From: Methylobacterium soli
GTDB lineage: Bacteria > Pseudomonadota > Alphaproteobacteria > Rhizobiales > Beijerinckiaceae
Assembly (NCBI RefSeq): GCF_008806385.1
Contig: NZ_VZZK01000013.1
Span: 1-64,000, forward strand
Direction: 5' to 3'
Length of the DNA: 64,000 nucleotides
Position numbers and translations under genes: made by a program. The notes beneath the pieces are model-generated. The model worked only from the letters and a program-made list of their open reading frames with translations, did no database searches and was not told the origin of the DNA. This document shows, piece by piece, positions 17,294 through 24,873 of this stretch (its first letter is position 1; the number at the start of each line of letters is the position of its first letter).

Positions 17294-18859
17294 ATGCTCT
17301 ACCGCTTCGACGCGTTCGAACTCGACGCCGACAGGGTCGAGTTGCGCCGCAACGGTGTCCTCATCCCGATCGAGCGCCAGGTCTTCGCGCTGCTTCACGT
17401 TCTCCTGCAGAACCCGGATCGCATGGTCTCCAAGGAGGAGATCGTCGAGACGGTGTGGCGCGGCCGCTTCGTCTCCGATTCCGCGGTTTCGAGCCGCATC
17501 AAGTCGGCGCGCCGCGCGCTCGGCGACGACGGCAAGGAACAGCGCTTCATCCGCACCCTGCACGGCCAGGGCTTCCGCTTCCTCGCCGAGGTCAGGACCC
17601 TGGTGCCCCCGCGCCCGGTGGCGCCGACGGAGCGTCGACCGGAGGACGACGGCCCCCAGCCCGGCGCGCAGACCCGGCCGTCGATCGCGGTGTTCCCGTT
17701 CCGGCTCATCGGGGCGGCCGACCTGCACCCGGCCATCGGCGACGCCCTTGCCCACGACCTGATCTCCGCGCTGGCGCGCCTGCGATGGCTCTTCGTCATC
17801 GCGCGCGGCTCGACCTTCCGCTTCCGGCCCGACGATCTCGATCCGGGCCGCGCCGGGCAGATGCTGAATGTCAGCTACGCGCTCTCAGGCCTCGTCGAGA
17901 CCTTCGCCAGCACGGTGACGATCACGGTCGAACTCACCGAGACGCGAACGGGCGGCATTCTCTGGGCCGATCGGCTCGCGGGCCGGATCGACGACATTCA
18001 CGCGATGCGCGCGCGCATCGCCGTGCACCTGATCGCGGCTCTCGAGATCCAGATCCCCCTGAACGAGGCGTCGCTCGCGAGCGTGGCTGCGCCGAACAGC
18101 CTCGATGCGTGGTCCGCCTACCATCTCGGGCTGCGGCATCTGCATCGGTTCAACAGCCGCGATAATGCGGCGGCGGCGGCCTTCTTCGAGCGCGCCGTCG
18201 CGCTGGAGCCGGGTTTCGCGCGGGCCAGCGCCGGTCTCTCCGCGACGTTCTTCCAGAGTGCGTTCCTGCGCTACTCGCGCGACCCCGAGGCCGATGCCAG
18301 GGCCGCGCGACGCCATGCCGAGCGCAGCGTCGACCTCGACCCGCTCGACCCCTTCGCCAACGTCACGATGGGCCGGGCGTTCTGGCTGACGGGCGAAGTC
18401 GAGCACAGCTTTCCCTGGCTCGATCGATCGACGACGCTCAGTCCGAGCTACGCTCAAGGCTTCTATGCCCTGGCCTGGGCCGAGGCGATTTCCGAGCATG
18501 GCGCGGATGGGCGCGCGCATGCGGATCTGGCGATGTCGCTGAGCCCCCTCGACCCGTTCCTCTACGCGATGCTGGCGACGCGCGCGCTCACCTGCCTGAT
18601 CCGGGGCGACAGCGCGGAAGCCGCCCTCTGGGCAGACCGGGCGGCGCGCTCGCCCGGCGCGCACGTGATGATCTCGCTCATCGCCGTGGTCGTCCATGCC
18701 CTGAACCAGGATCCTCAGCGCGCGAAGGTCTGGGTCGCGGACGTGCGCAGCCGCCGCAGCGACATGACACAGGCCCACTTCTTCGCCTCGTTCCCGTTCC
18801 GCGACGGGGACCTGCGCCGCCGCATGGCTGAGGCCCTGGCCGATCACGGCTTCCGCTGA
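17294..18859 (+). CDS. Winged-helix (OmpR/CadC type) regulator with TolB-like and TPR domains
   Basis: The 521-residue protein starts with an OmpR/PhoB-type DNA-binding domain (residues about 1-97): L-x-x-N-P-D-R-M-V-S-K-E-E-I-V-E-T-V-W-R, then S-D-S-A-V-S-S-R-I-K-S-A-R-R-A-L-G and the wing T-L-H-G-Q-G-F-R-F. A TolB-N-like segment follows (S-I-A-V-F-P-F-R around 130 to about 255), then TPR-like helices (280-450) with repeated A-x-x-x-x-x-R-A-x-x-L-x-P motifs. There is no transmembrane helix, unlike CadC, so it is probably a cytoplasmic one-component regulator. No target operon is obvious; the MFS gene convergent with it is one possibility. Confidence 0.82.
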   Translation: MLYRFDAFELDADRVELRRNGVLIPIERQVFALLHVLLQNPDRMVSKEEIVETVWRGRFVSDSAVSSRIKSARRALGDDGKEQRFIRTLHGQGFRFLAEVRTLVPPRPVAPTERRPEDDGPQPGAQTRPSIAVFPFRLIGAADLHPAIGDALAHDLISALARLRWLFVIARGSTFRFRPDDLDPGRAGQMLNVSYALSGLVETFASTVTITVELTETRTGGILWADRLAGRIDDIHAMRARIAVHLIAALEIQIPLNEASLASVAAPNSLDAWSAYHLGLRHLHRFNSRDNAAAAAFFERAVALEPGFARASAGLSATFFQSAFLRYSRDPEADARAARRHAERSVDLDPLDPFANVTMGRAFWLTGEVEHSFPWLDRSTTLSPSYAQGFYALAWAEAISEHGADGRAHADLAMSLSPLDPFLYAMLATRALTCLIRGDSAEAALWADRAARSPGAHVMISLIAVVVHALNQDPQRAKVWVADVRSRRSDMTQAHFFASFPFRDGDLRRRMAEALADHGFR

Positions 18860-18892
18860 TCCGGGAGAGGCGGGTCTTCGAAACGCCTGCGC

Positions 18893-20212
18893 TCAGGTGA
18901 GGGCGGTCCCCCGCGTCTCGGTTCGGATCGCCGCGACCGCGACCGCCGCCGCCGCGAGGAGGACGGCAAAGAGCGCGATCGCGGCCTCGAAGCTGACGGC
19001 GACCACCAACCCGACCGCAGAGGGCGCGAGAAGCCCGCCGACGCGCGCGAGCGCGCCGGCAGCCCCCATTCCCGTCGCGCGCAGAGCCGTCGGGTAGAGT
19101 TCGGGCGTGAACGCGTAGAGGGCGCCCCAGGCCCCCAGCATGGCAAAGCTCATCAGGAGGGTCGCGCCGGCGATCACGGCCGGGTCGCGCGTGGCGACGT
19201 AGAGGGAGCAGCCCACGGCGCCCGCCAGCAGAAAGCCGATGAGCGTGAGGCGGCGTCCCCAGCGCTCCACGCCGTAGGCGGCGAGCGCGTAGCCGGGCAA
19301 TTGGGCGAGCGCAACGAGCACGAGGAAGCCCTGCGCGCGCAGGAATCCGAGCCCCGAGGCGGCCAAGTGGGACGGGAGCCAGACGAACAGCCCGTAATAG
19401 GCCACGGAGACGAGGAGCCAGACCGAGAGGATCAGCAGGGTCGGCCGCCGCATGGCTCCGGTGAACAGGCTCGGGGCCGATGCCGGATTCTCGCGGCCCG
19501 CTTCGAGCGTCCCGGAGGCGTAGGACCGCCGGTTCACCGCGGCGATGCGGCCGAGGACGCGGTCCGCTTCGTCGATTCGGCCGGCCTTCCAGAGGAAGTA
19601 GGGCGTTTCCGGTATCCAGAACCGGAGCCCGACGCCGATGCAGGCGGGCAGCGCGGTCGCGGCGAAGATCCAGCGCCAGCCGGCCGCCCCGCCCCAGGCG
19701 GCCGCGGCCCAGCTCACCAGAGCCAGCGCGAGGGTGCCGAGCGCCCAGAAGGCTTCGAGGAACACCAGCCACCGCCCGCGCTGACGCGCGGGCAGGAACT
19801 CGGCCATCGCGGCGTAATCGACGGGCAGCGTGCCGCCGACCGCGAGGCCCGTCAGGAGGCGCAGCGCCAGCAGGCTCGCGAAGCTCGGGGCGATCGCCGA
19901 GAGCAGGCCGAAGGCGGCATCCGCCAGGACGGTGACGATCAGGACCTTTCGCCGGCCGATCCTGTCGGCGAGGCGCCCGAACCCCCAGGCGCCGATCATC
20001 ATGCCGAAGAAGAACGCCGTGCCGCTCTGAACCGCCTGCGCGGTCGAGATCCCGAACTCCGCGGCGAGCGTCGGGGCCGCGAAGCCGATCGCCAGGACCT
20101 GCATGGCGTCGGCGGCCCAGACGAGACCGAAGATCGCGAGCAGCCGGCGATGGAAGCGGCCGACCCCGATCGCGGAGAGCGCAGCGTCCAGGGGCGTGAC
20201 CCCACTCACCAT
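18893..20212 (-). CDS. MFS transporter (SV2/NiaP/AAHS-like)
   Basis: This 439-residue protein has twelve predicted membrane helices. The loop 2-3 signature is G-R-L-A-D-R-I-G-R-R-K-V, and the central P-E-T-P-Y-F-L-W-K-A-G-R and late T-P-E-L-Y-P-T-A-L-R-A-T-G-M-G motifs are typical of the SV2/NiaP and aromatic-acid:H+ symporter branches. I start at ATG 20212 because GGGAGG precedes it. Substrates in this branch include niacin, aromatic acids and sugars; nothing nearby decides which. It is convergent with the winged-helix regulator and runs in the same direction as the replication initiator gene upstream. Confidence 0.88.
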   Translation of the reverse strand: MVSGVTPLDAALSAIGVGRFHRRLLAIFGLVWAADAMQVLAIGFAAPTLAAEFGISTAQAVQSGTAFFFGMMIGAWGFGRLADRIGRRKVLIVTVLADAAFGLLSAIAPSFASLLALRLLTGLAVGGTLPVDYAAMAEFLPARQRGRWLVFLEAFWALGTLALALVSWAAAAWGGAAGWRWIFAATALPACIGVGLRFWIPETPYFLWKAGRIDEADRVLGRIAAVNRRSYASGTLEAGRENPASAPSLFTGAMRRPTLLILSVWLLVSVAYYGLFVWLPSHLAASGLGFLRAQGFLVLVALAQLPGYALAAYGVERWGRRLTLIGFLLAGAVGCSLYVATRDPAVIAGATLLMSFAMLGAWGALYAFTPELYPTALRATGMGAAGALARVGGLLAPSAVGLVVAVSFEAAIALFAVLLAAAAVAVAAIRTETRGTALT

Positions 20213-20267
20213 TCGCCTCCCGCACGCATGGTCAACTTCGATCGACGACCGCCCCGGGCTCGGCCGG

Positions 20268-21302
20268 TCAGGTTCCGAGCGCGATGGCGGCGATCTCGCT
20301 GCCGACGCCCGGCATGAGCTGCAATTCGAGCTGCGGCTTCTCGTCGGCACGGGGAAGCGCGTGCTTGTAGTGGTAGCGCCGCATCTTGAGGCGCCCGCTG
20401 CCGATCTCCTCCTGCCTGTACTTCAGCAGGCCGCCCGCCCGGACCATGTCCTCGAAGGCCTGACGGCAATCCTTGCGGAACTGGGACCGCTGCGCATTGG
20501 TCTCGCTGCCGCCGAAGACATCGCGGGCGACGAGCGAGGCCAGCATCGTCTCGTCGACATAGGCATGGGTCGGGTTGGAATCGATGAAGGGCCAGAAGCT
20601 CTTGGCGTAATCGCTCTTGAGCGCGAACTGGACCTCGGCATTGAGCGAGACGAGATGGCGGCTCCGGAAGGCCGCCATGACGGCCTTGCCCCAGCGCACC
20701 CGGACCTTGCTGTCGAGATTGGCCCCGTCCCATTCCACGAGGTCGATGACGCCCGTGATCTGTCCCTTGCCGGGCGGCAGCCGGCCGCTCTGAAGGCGCC
20801 GCATCACCTCGTCCGGATCGCCGTCGTAGATCGTCATGATGATCTGGCGCAGATCCTCCATCACGTTCTTGGCAGTGAGCAGATTGTTGACGTGCTCGGT
20901 CTTGCCCATGGTCCGCAACAGGTCGCGCCAGGTGACGACGCTCTCCACGACGTCGATATGCGACGGGATCCCGTCCGTGGTCCCGTTGAGCGGCGCGTCG
21001 GGATTGCGCATGCGGAACGACGCGATCTTATTCCGGAGGCGGAACAGCGCGTAGATCATGTCGCGATGCTGCGACCCGAGTTCGCCGCCCTTCACCACCA
21101 CCACGGAATGGCCGGGCACGTGGAAGATGCGCTCGGTCGAGCGGTCCACGAGGCCGAAGCGCCGGGGCGAGAAAGCCGAGGTCCGGGTGAGGCGGGCCGG
21201 AACCGCCGAGGGGTTCGTCCGACCTCTCCGGTTGCGCCGGGTCCGTTCGTCTCGCGCGAGGCGCTTCTTCTCGGCTTCAGACAGATCACGCTTGTCCTGC
21301 AT
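20268..21302 (-). CDS. Plasmid-type replication initiator protein (RepA-like, winged-helix)
   Basis: I read this as an iteron-binding initiator. From ATG 21302 the product has 344 residues (an in-frame TTG at 21356 would add 18). A highly basic N-terminus (R-D-E-R-T-R-R-N-R-R-G-R) precedes a mixed alpha/beta region with V-V-T-W-R-D-L-L-R-T-M-G-K (about residues 125-137). The C-terminal half has the second winged-helix pattern of Rep proteins: S-L-N-A-E-V-Q-F-A-L-K-S-D-Y-A-K-S-F-W-P-F-I, F-R-K-D-C-R-Q-A-F-E-D-M-V-R-A-G-G-L-L. The assignment to a Pfam family is uncertain. The strongest support is context: twelve 21-bp iterons, an AT-rich segment and a DnaA-box-like site lie directly upstream, with one iteron in its own promoter region. 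Confidence 0.72.
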   Translation of the reverse strand: MQDKRDLSEAEKKRLARDERTRRNRRGRTNPSAVPARLTRTSAFSPRRFGLVDRSTERIFHVPGHSVVVVKGGELGSQHRDMIYALFRLRNKIASFRMRNPDAPLNGTTDGIPSHIDVVESVVTWRDLLRTMGKTEHVNNLLTAKNVMEDLRQIIMTIYDGDPDEVMRRLQSGRLPPGKGQITGVIDLVEWDGANLDSKVRVRWGKAVMAAFRSRHLVSLNAEVQFALKSDYAKSFWPFIDSNPTHAYVDETMLASLVARDVFGGSETNAQRSQFRKDCRQAFEDMVRAGGLLKYRQEEIGSGRLKMRRYHYKHALPRADEKPQLELQLMPGVGSEIAAIALGT

Positions 21303-21361
21303 GGGTCCCCCGGGAATGCGGCACCGGTTAAGCGGCGGGACGCGGGTGGCCGTCAAGCGAG

Positions 21362-21382
21362 CGGGAATCGCAGCCCCACGAA
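21362..21382 (+). repeat. Iteron 1 (in the rep promoter region)
   Basis: This copy of the 21-bp repeat ends in the conserved core CAGCCCCACGAA and lies 60 bases upstream of the rep ATG. An iteron in this position normally lets the initiator repress its own gene. A degenerate half-copy (CGGGAATGCGGC) is at 21311-21322, closer to the start codon. Confidence 0.75.
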
Positions 21383-21451
21383 CGGATACCCGTCCGGCCG
21401 GATTCAGCGGTGGAGAAGCGTTGCGCGCTTGTAGACAAGGGCGGGACTCCT

Positions 21452-21535
21452 CGGGAACCGCGGCCCCACGAACGGAAGCGGCAGCCCCACGAATGGGAGA
21501 ACCGGCCCCACGAACCGGAATCGCGGCCCCACGAA
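21452..21535 (+). repeat. Four tandem 21-bp iterons
   Basis: Four copies occupy 21452-21472, 21473-21493, 21494-21514 and 21515-21535, with no gap. Each ends in GCCCCACGAA; the upstream half is a looser GGGAA-x-CG motif. The exact 21-bp period (two helical turns) puts every initiator on the same DNA face, as in classical iteron origins. They are followed by an AT-rich stretch and a DnaA-box-like site. Confidence 0.85.
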
Positions 21536-21625
21536 CACCCGCTAACCCGTTGATTCAACGACGCTCGCATCCGTGACTCTTAAATCGATAATTGAATCGA
21601 TAAAGAATCGACATCGCTATCCACA
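21536..21625. other. Putative origin core: AT-rich segment with short direct repeats and DnaA box
   Basis: Directly after the tandem iterons come the near-palindrome CGTTGATTCAACG (21548-21560), then an AT-rich patch with three direct repeats AATCGATA (21583-21590), AATCGATA (21595-21602) and AATCGACA (21606-21613), spaced 12 and 11 bases. CTATCCACA at 21617-21625 matches the DnaA box TTATCCACA at 8 of 9 positions. The order iterons / AT-rich unwinding element / DnaA box is the usual layout of an iteron-type replication origin. Confidence 0.65.
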
Positions 21626-21731
21626 GGGATCACCGGACAGGTCCGGTGCCGGGCGGCAGCCGAAGACTCTGCCGCCCTGGGGCAGAGACCAGGACTGACC
21701 GCCGCAACATCCTGAACATTCGGGGTTTTTG

Positions 21732-21752
21732 GCGGAATCAAAGCCCCACGAG
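21732..21752 (+). repeat. Iteron 6 (dispersed)
   Basis: A single copy with core AAGCCCCACGAG: one substitution in the last base and a weaker GGAATC half. Same strand as the tandem copies. Confidence 0.7.
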
Positions 21753-21831
21753 CTGACGCCCGAACGGACATCATCCATCGGGCGGCCTTGTCGGACAGAT
21801 CCGAATTCCTCTGCCTGGTCCGTCGCATAAG

Positions 21832-21852
21832 CGGGAATCCCGGCCCCACGAG
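21832..21852 (+). repeat. Iteron 7 (dispersed)
   Basis: A single copy with upstream half CGGGAATCC and core CGGCCCCACGAG, 100 bases after the previous copy and in the same orientation. Confidence 0.7.
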
Positions 21853-21999
21853 AGGGCAGGGGCTCTGACCTCGCTTCGAGGCGCCCGTGAGATACGGCAG
21901 GTCGGCCGGGATCCTTCAAACCATCCACGTCACCAAGGCTTTGCGCAATCCCTCTCCCCGACGGGCCGAGGGCGGCCGGAATGCGGGCACGGGTTTGGC

Positions 22000-22020
22000 C
22001 GGGAATCGCAGCCCCACGAA
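22000..22020 (+). repeat. Iteron 8 (dispersed)
   Basis: This copy is identical over all 21 bases to the one in the rep promoter region at 21362-21382. Confidence 0.75.
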
Positions 22021-22260
22021 GCACCGGCTGCCCACAACAGGCACCGTCGGGTGGACGCGCGTCGGCACCGTCCGGACGAAAGCGATGATCGCCGAAGGCC
22101 CCGGCGGCGATTCAACAGAGAGTTGTGGACAGCCGGCGCCCACGGGAACCTCGTGGTTTGGGATTGATTGCTGGACTCGCCGAGCCGAATCGGACGATGG
22201 GAGGCGGCCATCGAGGCTCTGATCCCGCGCTTGTCCGCTCGGCGAGGCCGCAACGTCGTG

Positions 22261-22280
22261 CCGGAATGGCAGCCCCACAA
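22261..22280 (+). repeat. Iteron 9 (degenerate)
   Basis: A shortened copy in which the core reads CAGCCCCACAA, lacking the G of the CACGAA end. The upstream half CCGGAATGG is also altered. It may be a weak or decayed site. Confidence 0.55.
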
Positions 22281-22347
22281 CGGAGCGACATGGCACCCAG
22301 GATGACGAGGCAGGAGCCGAGAATATTCGTTGAATCAAGGGTTTGAG

Positions 22348-22368
22348 CGGGAGCCACAGCCCCACGAA
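22348..22368 (+). repeat. Iteron 10 (dispersed)
   Basis: A single copy with upstream half CGGGAGCC and core CAGCCCCACGAA. Just before it, at 22328-22338, is CGTTGAATCAA, closely similar to the near-palindrome at 21548 beside the tandem iterons. Confidence 0.7.
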
Positions 22369-22554
22369 CACTGCACTCACGGCACCGGACGCCGATGCCC
22401 GCGCGAATTCGGGCAGACATCAAGCGCTTGGCCGCGCGCGATCTGCACCGATCCGCTTCACTGAGCGGGCTTCTGCCCGGCAGCGCTCAGAGACTGCGCA
22501 ACGGAGAGCCCGCGCAGCCGGTCCTGCGGCGTCGGGCCGCCGCGATGCCACTTC

Positions 22555-22575
22555 CGGGAATAACGGCCCCACGAA
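22555..22575 (+). repeat. Iteron 11 (dispersed)
   Basis: A single copy with upstream half CGGGAATAA and core CGGCCCCACGAA. Confidence 0.7.
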
Positions 22576-22630
22576 TCTCGGGCAGGGCCGACCCCGGTTC
22601 TGAAAACTCGTCCTAACTGAGGGATTTAGG

Positions 22631-22651
22631 CGGGAACAGCGGCCCCACGAA
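22631..22651 (+). repeat. Iteron 12 (dispersed)
   Basis: The last copy, with upstream half CGGGAACAG and core CGGCCCCACGAA, 98 bases before the start of the substrate-binding-protein gene. The whole region 21357-22748 apart from these sites holds no convincing gene. Confidence 0.7.
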
Positions 22652-22748
22652 CAGTCCGCCGCAGCGCGCGTCCGGAATCTCCTGGAACAATCGATGCGTA
22701 TAGATAGGATGGTTCCTGCCGACGCTTCGTTCCCGTTCGAGGATTGCC

Positions 22749-23954
22749 ATGCTGCATCGCCGCGCGTTCCTGACGACCACCTCCCTCGCCGCCGCCTCGC
22801 TCGCCGCACCCGGTCTGCTGCGCGGTGCCCGCGCGGCCGAGACCGCGCTGGTTGTCGGCGTGCCGCTCCCGATCTCGGGCGCGTTCGCGGCCAACGGCAA
22901 GTTCGCCGCGATGGGCGCGGCCCTCGCCGCCGAGGAAGCCGGGGCCGCCCTCGGCCGCAAGGTCGTCACGCGGGACATCGACACCGAGGGCAAGCCGGCT
23001 CCTGCCGCGCGCAAGGTGCAGGAGGCGATGGGCGAGGGGACGCGGCTCTTTGCCGGCGGCATCCTGTCCTCCGAGGCCCTGGTGATGGGCAAGGAGGTCG
23101 CCAAGGGCGGCGGCGTCTTCTTCACCACCGCCGGCGCCGACGAGATTACCGGCCAGGAATGCAACCGCGGCACCTTCCGCTGGAGCGTGCCGACTTACGG
23201 GGCCATCGCCCAGACCGTGCGGCCGCTGATCGAGCAGATGCCGCAGGCCAAGCGCTGGTACACGATCACGCCGCAATACGTCTTCGGCGAGGGCCTGCTC
23301 ACCGCCGCCAAGGCGGTGTTCCAGGAGAAGGGCATCGAGCATGTCGGCAACAGCTATCACTCGCTGGCCGAGAAGGAGTTCAGTGGCTACCTGACCAACG
23401 CCATCGCGGCCAAGCCCGACGTGCTGCTGATCCTGAACTTCGGCTCGCAATCCTCCGACACCCTGCGCCAGGCCGTCAGCTTCGGCCTCAAGAAGCGCAT
23501 GACCATCGTGCTCGCCTGGGCCTCGGGTCTCGAGCAGTTCGAGGCGCTCGGGCCCGACCTCTGCGAGGGCGTGTATTTCGGCGCGCAATACTGGCACGGC
23601 GTCGATGCGCCCCTGAACAAGGCGCTGGTGGCGAAGTTGCGCGAGACCCGCAAGATGAGCCCGAATTACTCGTTCGCCGCCTCCTATCTCCTCACCAAGC
23701 TCCTGATCGATGCCGCCACCAAGGCCGGCACCACGGAGGGGCCGGCCATGATCAAGGCGCTGGAGGGCCTGACCTATGCGGGCCTCACCGGGGAGGAGGA
23801 GATCCGCGCCGCCGACCATCAGGTCATCAAGAACTACTATCTCCTGAAGGGTAAGGCGAAGTCCGCCATGGCGGACAAGGACGATTTCGTCGACATCGTC
23901 GGCTCCGGAAAGTCGTTCCTCACGCCGGAAGCCGCCGGCTGCAAGATGACCTGA
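22749..23954 (+). CDS. ABC transporter substrate-binding protein, branched-chain amino acid type (Peripla_BP_6)
   Basis: The 401-residue protein carries a twin-arginine-like signal peptide (H-R-R-A-F-L-T-T-T-S, cleavage near residue 30 at A-R-A-A), so it may be exported folded through Tat. The mature part opens with V-V-G-V-P-L-P-I-S-G-A-F-A-A-N-G and has the type I periplasmic-binding-protein pattern found in LivJ/UrtA relatives, including F-F-T-T-A-G-A-D-E-I-T and F-R-W-S-V-P-T-Y-G. It is the first gene of a five-gene importer. The ligand is probably an amino acid, amide or small peptide, considering the hydrolase downstream. Confidence 0.9.
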   Translation: MLHRRAFLTTTSLAAASLAAPGLLRGARAAETALVVGVPLPISGAFAANGKFAAMGAALAAEEAGAALGRKVVTRDIDTEGKPAPAARKVQEAMGEGTRLFAGGILSSEALVMGKEVAKGGGVFFTTAGADEITGQECNRGTFRWSVPTYGAIAQTVRPLIEQMPQAKRWYTITPQYVFGEGLLTAAKAVFQEKGIEHVGNSYHSLAEKEFSGYLTNAIAAKPDVLLILNFGSQSSDTLRQAVSFGLKKRMTIVLAWASGLEQFEALGPDLCEGVYFGAQYWHGVDAPLNKALVAKLRETRKMSPNYSFAASYLLTKLLIDAATKAGTTEGPAMIKALEGLTYAGLTGEEEIRAADHQVIKNYYLLKGKAKSAMADKDDFVDIVGSGKSFLTPEAAGCKMT

Positions 23955-24008
23955 GGTCGAGCCGGGCTTGCCCTTGCATCGGGACTTTCCGTTCCTCCGG
24001 AGGCCGGC

Positions 24009-24863
24009 GTGACCTACCTGTTCCAGATCCTGAACGGCGTCGGCCTCGGGATGCTCTACTTCCTGTTGGCAGTCGGTCTGAGCATCATCTTCGGATTGCT
24101 GCAATTCGTGAACTTCGCGCACGGGGCGTTCTACCTGCTCGGCGCCTATCTGGCCTACGAGATGGTCGAGCGCGGCGCGAGCTTCTGGGCCGCGCTGCCG
24201 CTCGCGGCCCTGGCCGTCGGGCTGCTCGCCGGCCTGACCGAGGCGGTGCTGCTGCGGCGGATCTACAAGCAGCCGCACACGTTCCACATCCTGGTGACGG
24301 TCGGCCTCGCGCTGGTCGTGCAGGAATTCGTCATCATTGTCTGGGGGCCAATCGGCGGCAATCTCCCGGCCCCCGAGGCGCTGAGCGGCGTCGTCATCCT
24401 GGGCGACTTCGTCTATCCCGAATACCGCCTCTTCGTGATCGTGTTCACGGCCGCGCTCGCCGCGGCCCTGTGGTGGCTCCTCGAGAGCACGCGGCTCGGC
24501 GCCATCGTGCGCGCCGGCTCGGAATCCCCCGAGAACATGGCGCTGCTCGGCTACGACACCCTGCGGATCAACACGGCGGTCTTCGCCCTCGGCGCGGGCC
24601 TCGCGGGGCTCGCGGGCGCGCTGGCGGCCCCGATCCGCGGCGTCGAGCCCTTCATGGGGGTCGAGGCGCTGAGCATCGCCTTCGTGGTGGTGGTGATCGG
24701 CGGGATGGGCAGCTACGCGGGCGCGCTCGCGGCCGGGCTCGTCGTCGGCATCGCCCAGAGCCTGATGGCGACGCTCTGGCCGGAAGGCGCCCGCCTGGTG
24801 ATCTATCTCGGCATGGCCGGCATCATCGTGGCGATGCCCCGCGGCCTGTTCGGACGGGCTTGA
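24009..24863 (+). CDS. Branched-chain amino acid type ABC permease, LivH-like
   Basis: The 284-residue inner-membrane protein starts at GTG 24009 with GGAGG placed correctly upstream. It has eight or so membrane helices and the LivH signature G-L-S-I-I-F-G-L-L-Q-F-V-N-F-A-H-G-A-F-Y-L-L near residues 25-45, plus G-M-G-S-Y-A-G-A-L-A-A-G near 235. It forms the membrane channel with the LivM-like protein whose gene starts 10 bases after its stop. Confidence 0.92.
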   Translation: MTYLFQILNGVGLGMLYFLLAVGLSIIFGLLQFVNFAHGAFYLLGAYLAYEMVERGASFWAALPLAALAVGLLAGLTEAVLLRRIYKQPHTFHILVTVGLALVVQEFVIIVWGPIGGNLPAPEALSGVVILGDFVYPEYRLFVIVFTAALAAALWWLLESTRLGAIVRAGSESPENMALLGYDTLRINTAVFALGAGLAGLAGALAAPIRGVEPFMGVEALSIAFVVVVIGGMGSYAGALAAGLVVGIAQSLMATLWPEGARLVIYLGMAGIIVAMPRGLFGRA

Positions 24864-24873
24864 GGACGCGCCG

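Noticed and set aside
21887..22616. Short open frames on both strands within the iteron region
   Set aside because: They have no ribosome binding sites or family patterns and include translated iterons, so they are chance frames.
21362..22651. CRISPR array as an explanation of the repeats
   Set aside because: The units are 21 bp, partly tandem with no spacers, otherwise at irregular distances of 76-261 bases, and no cas genes are near.
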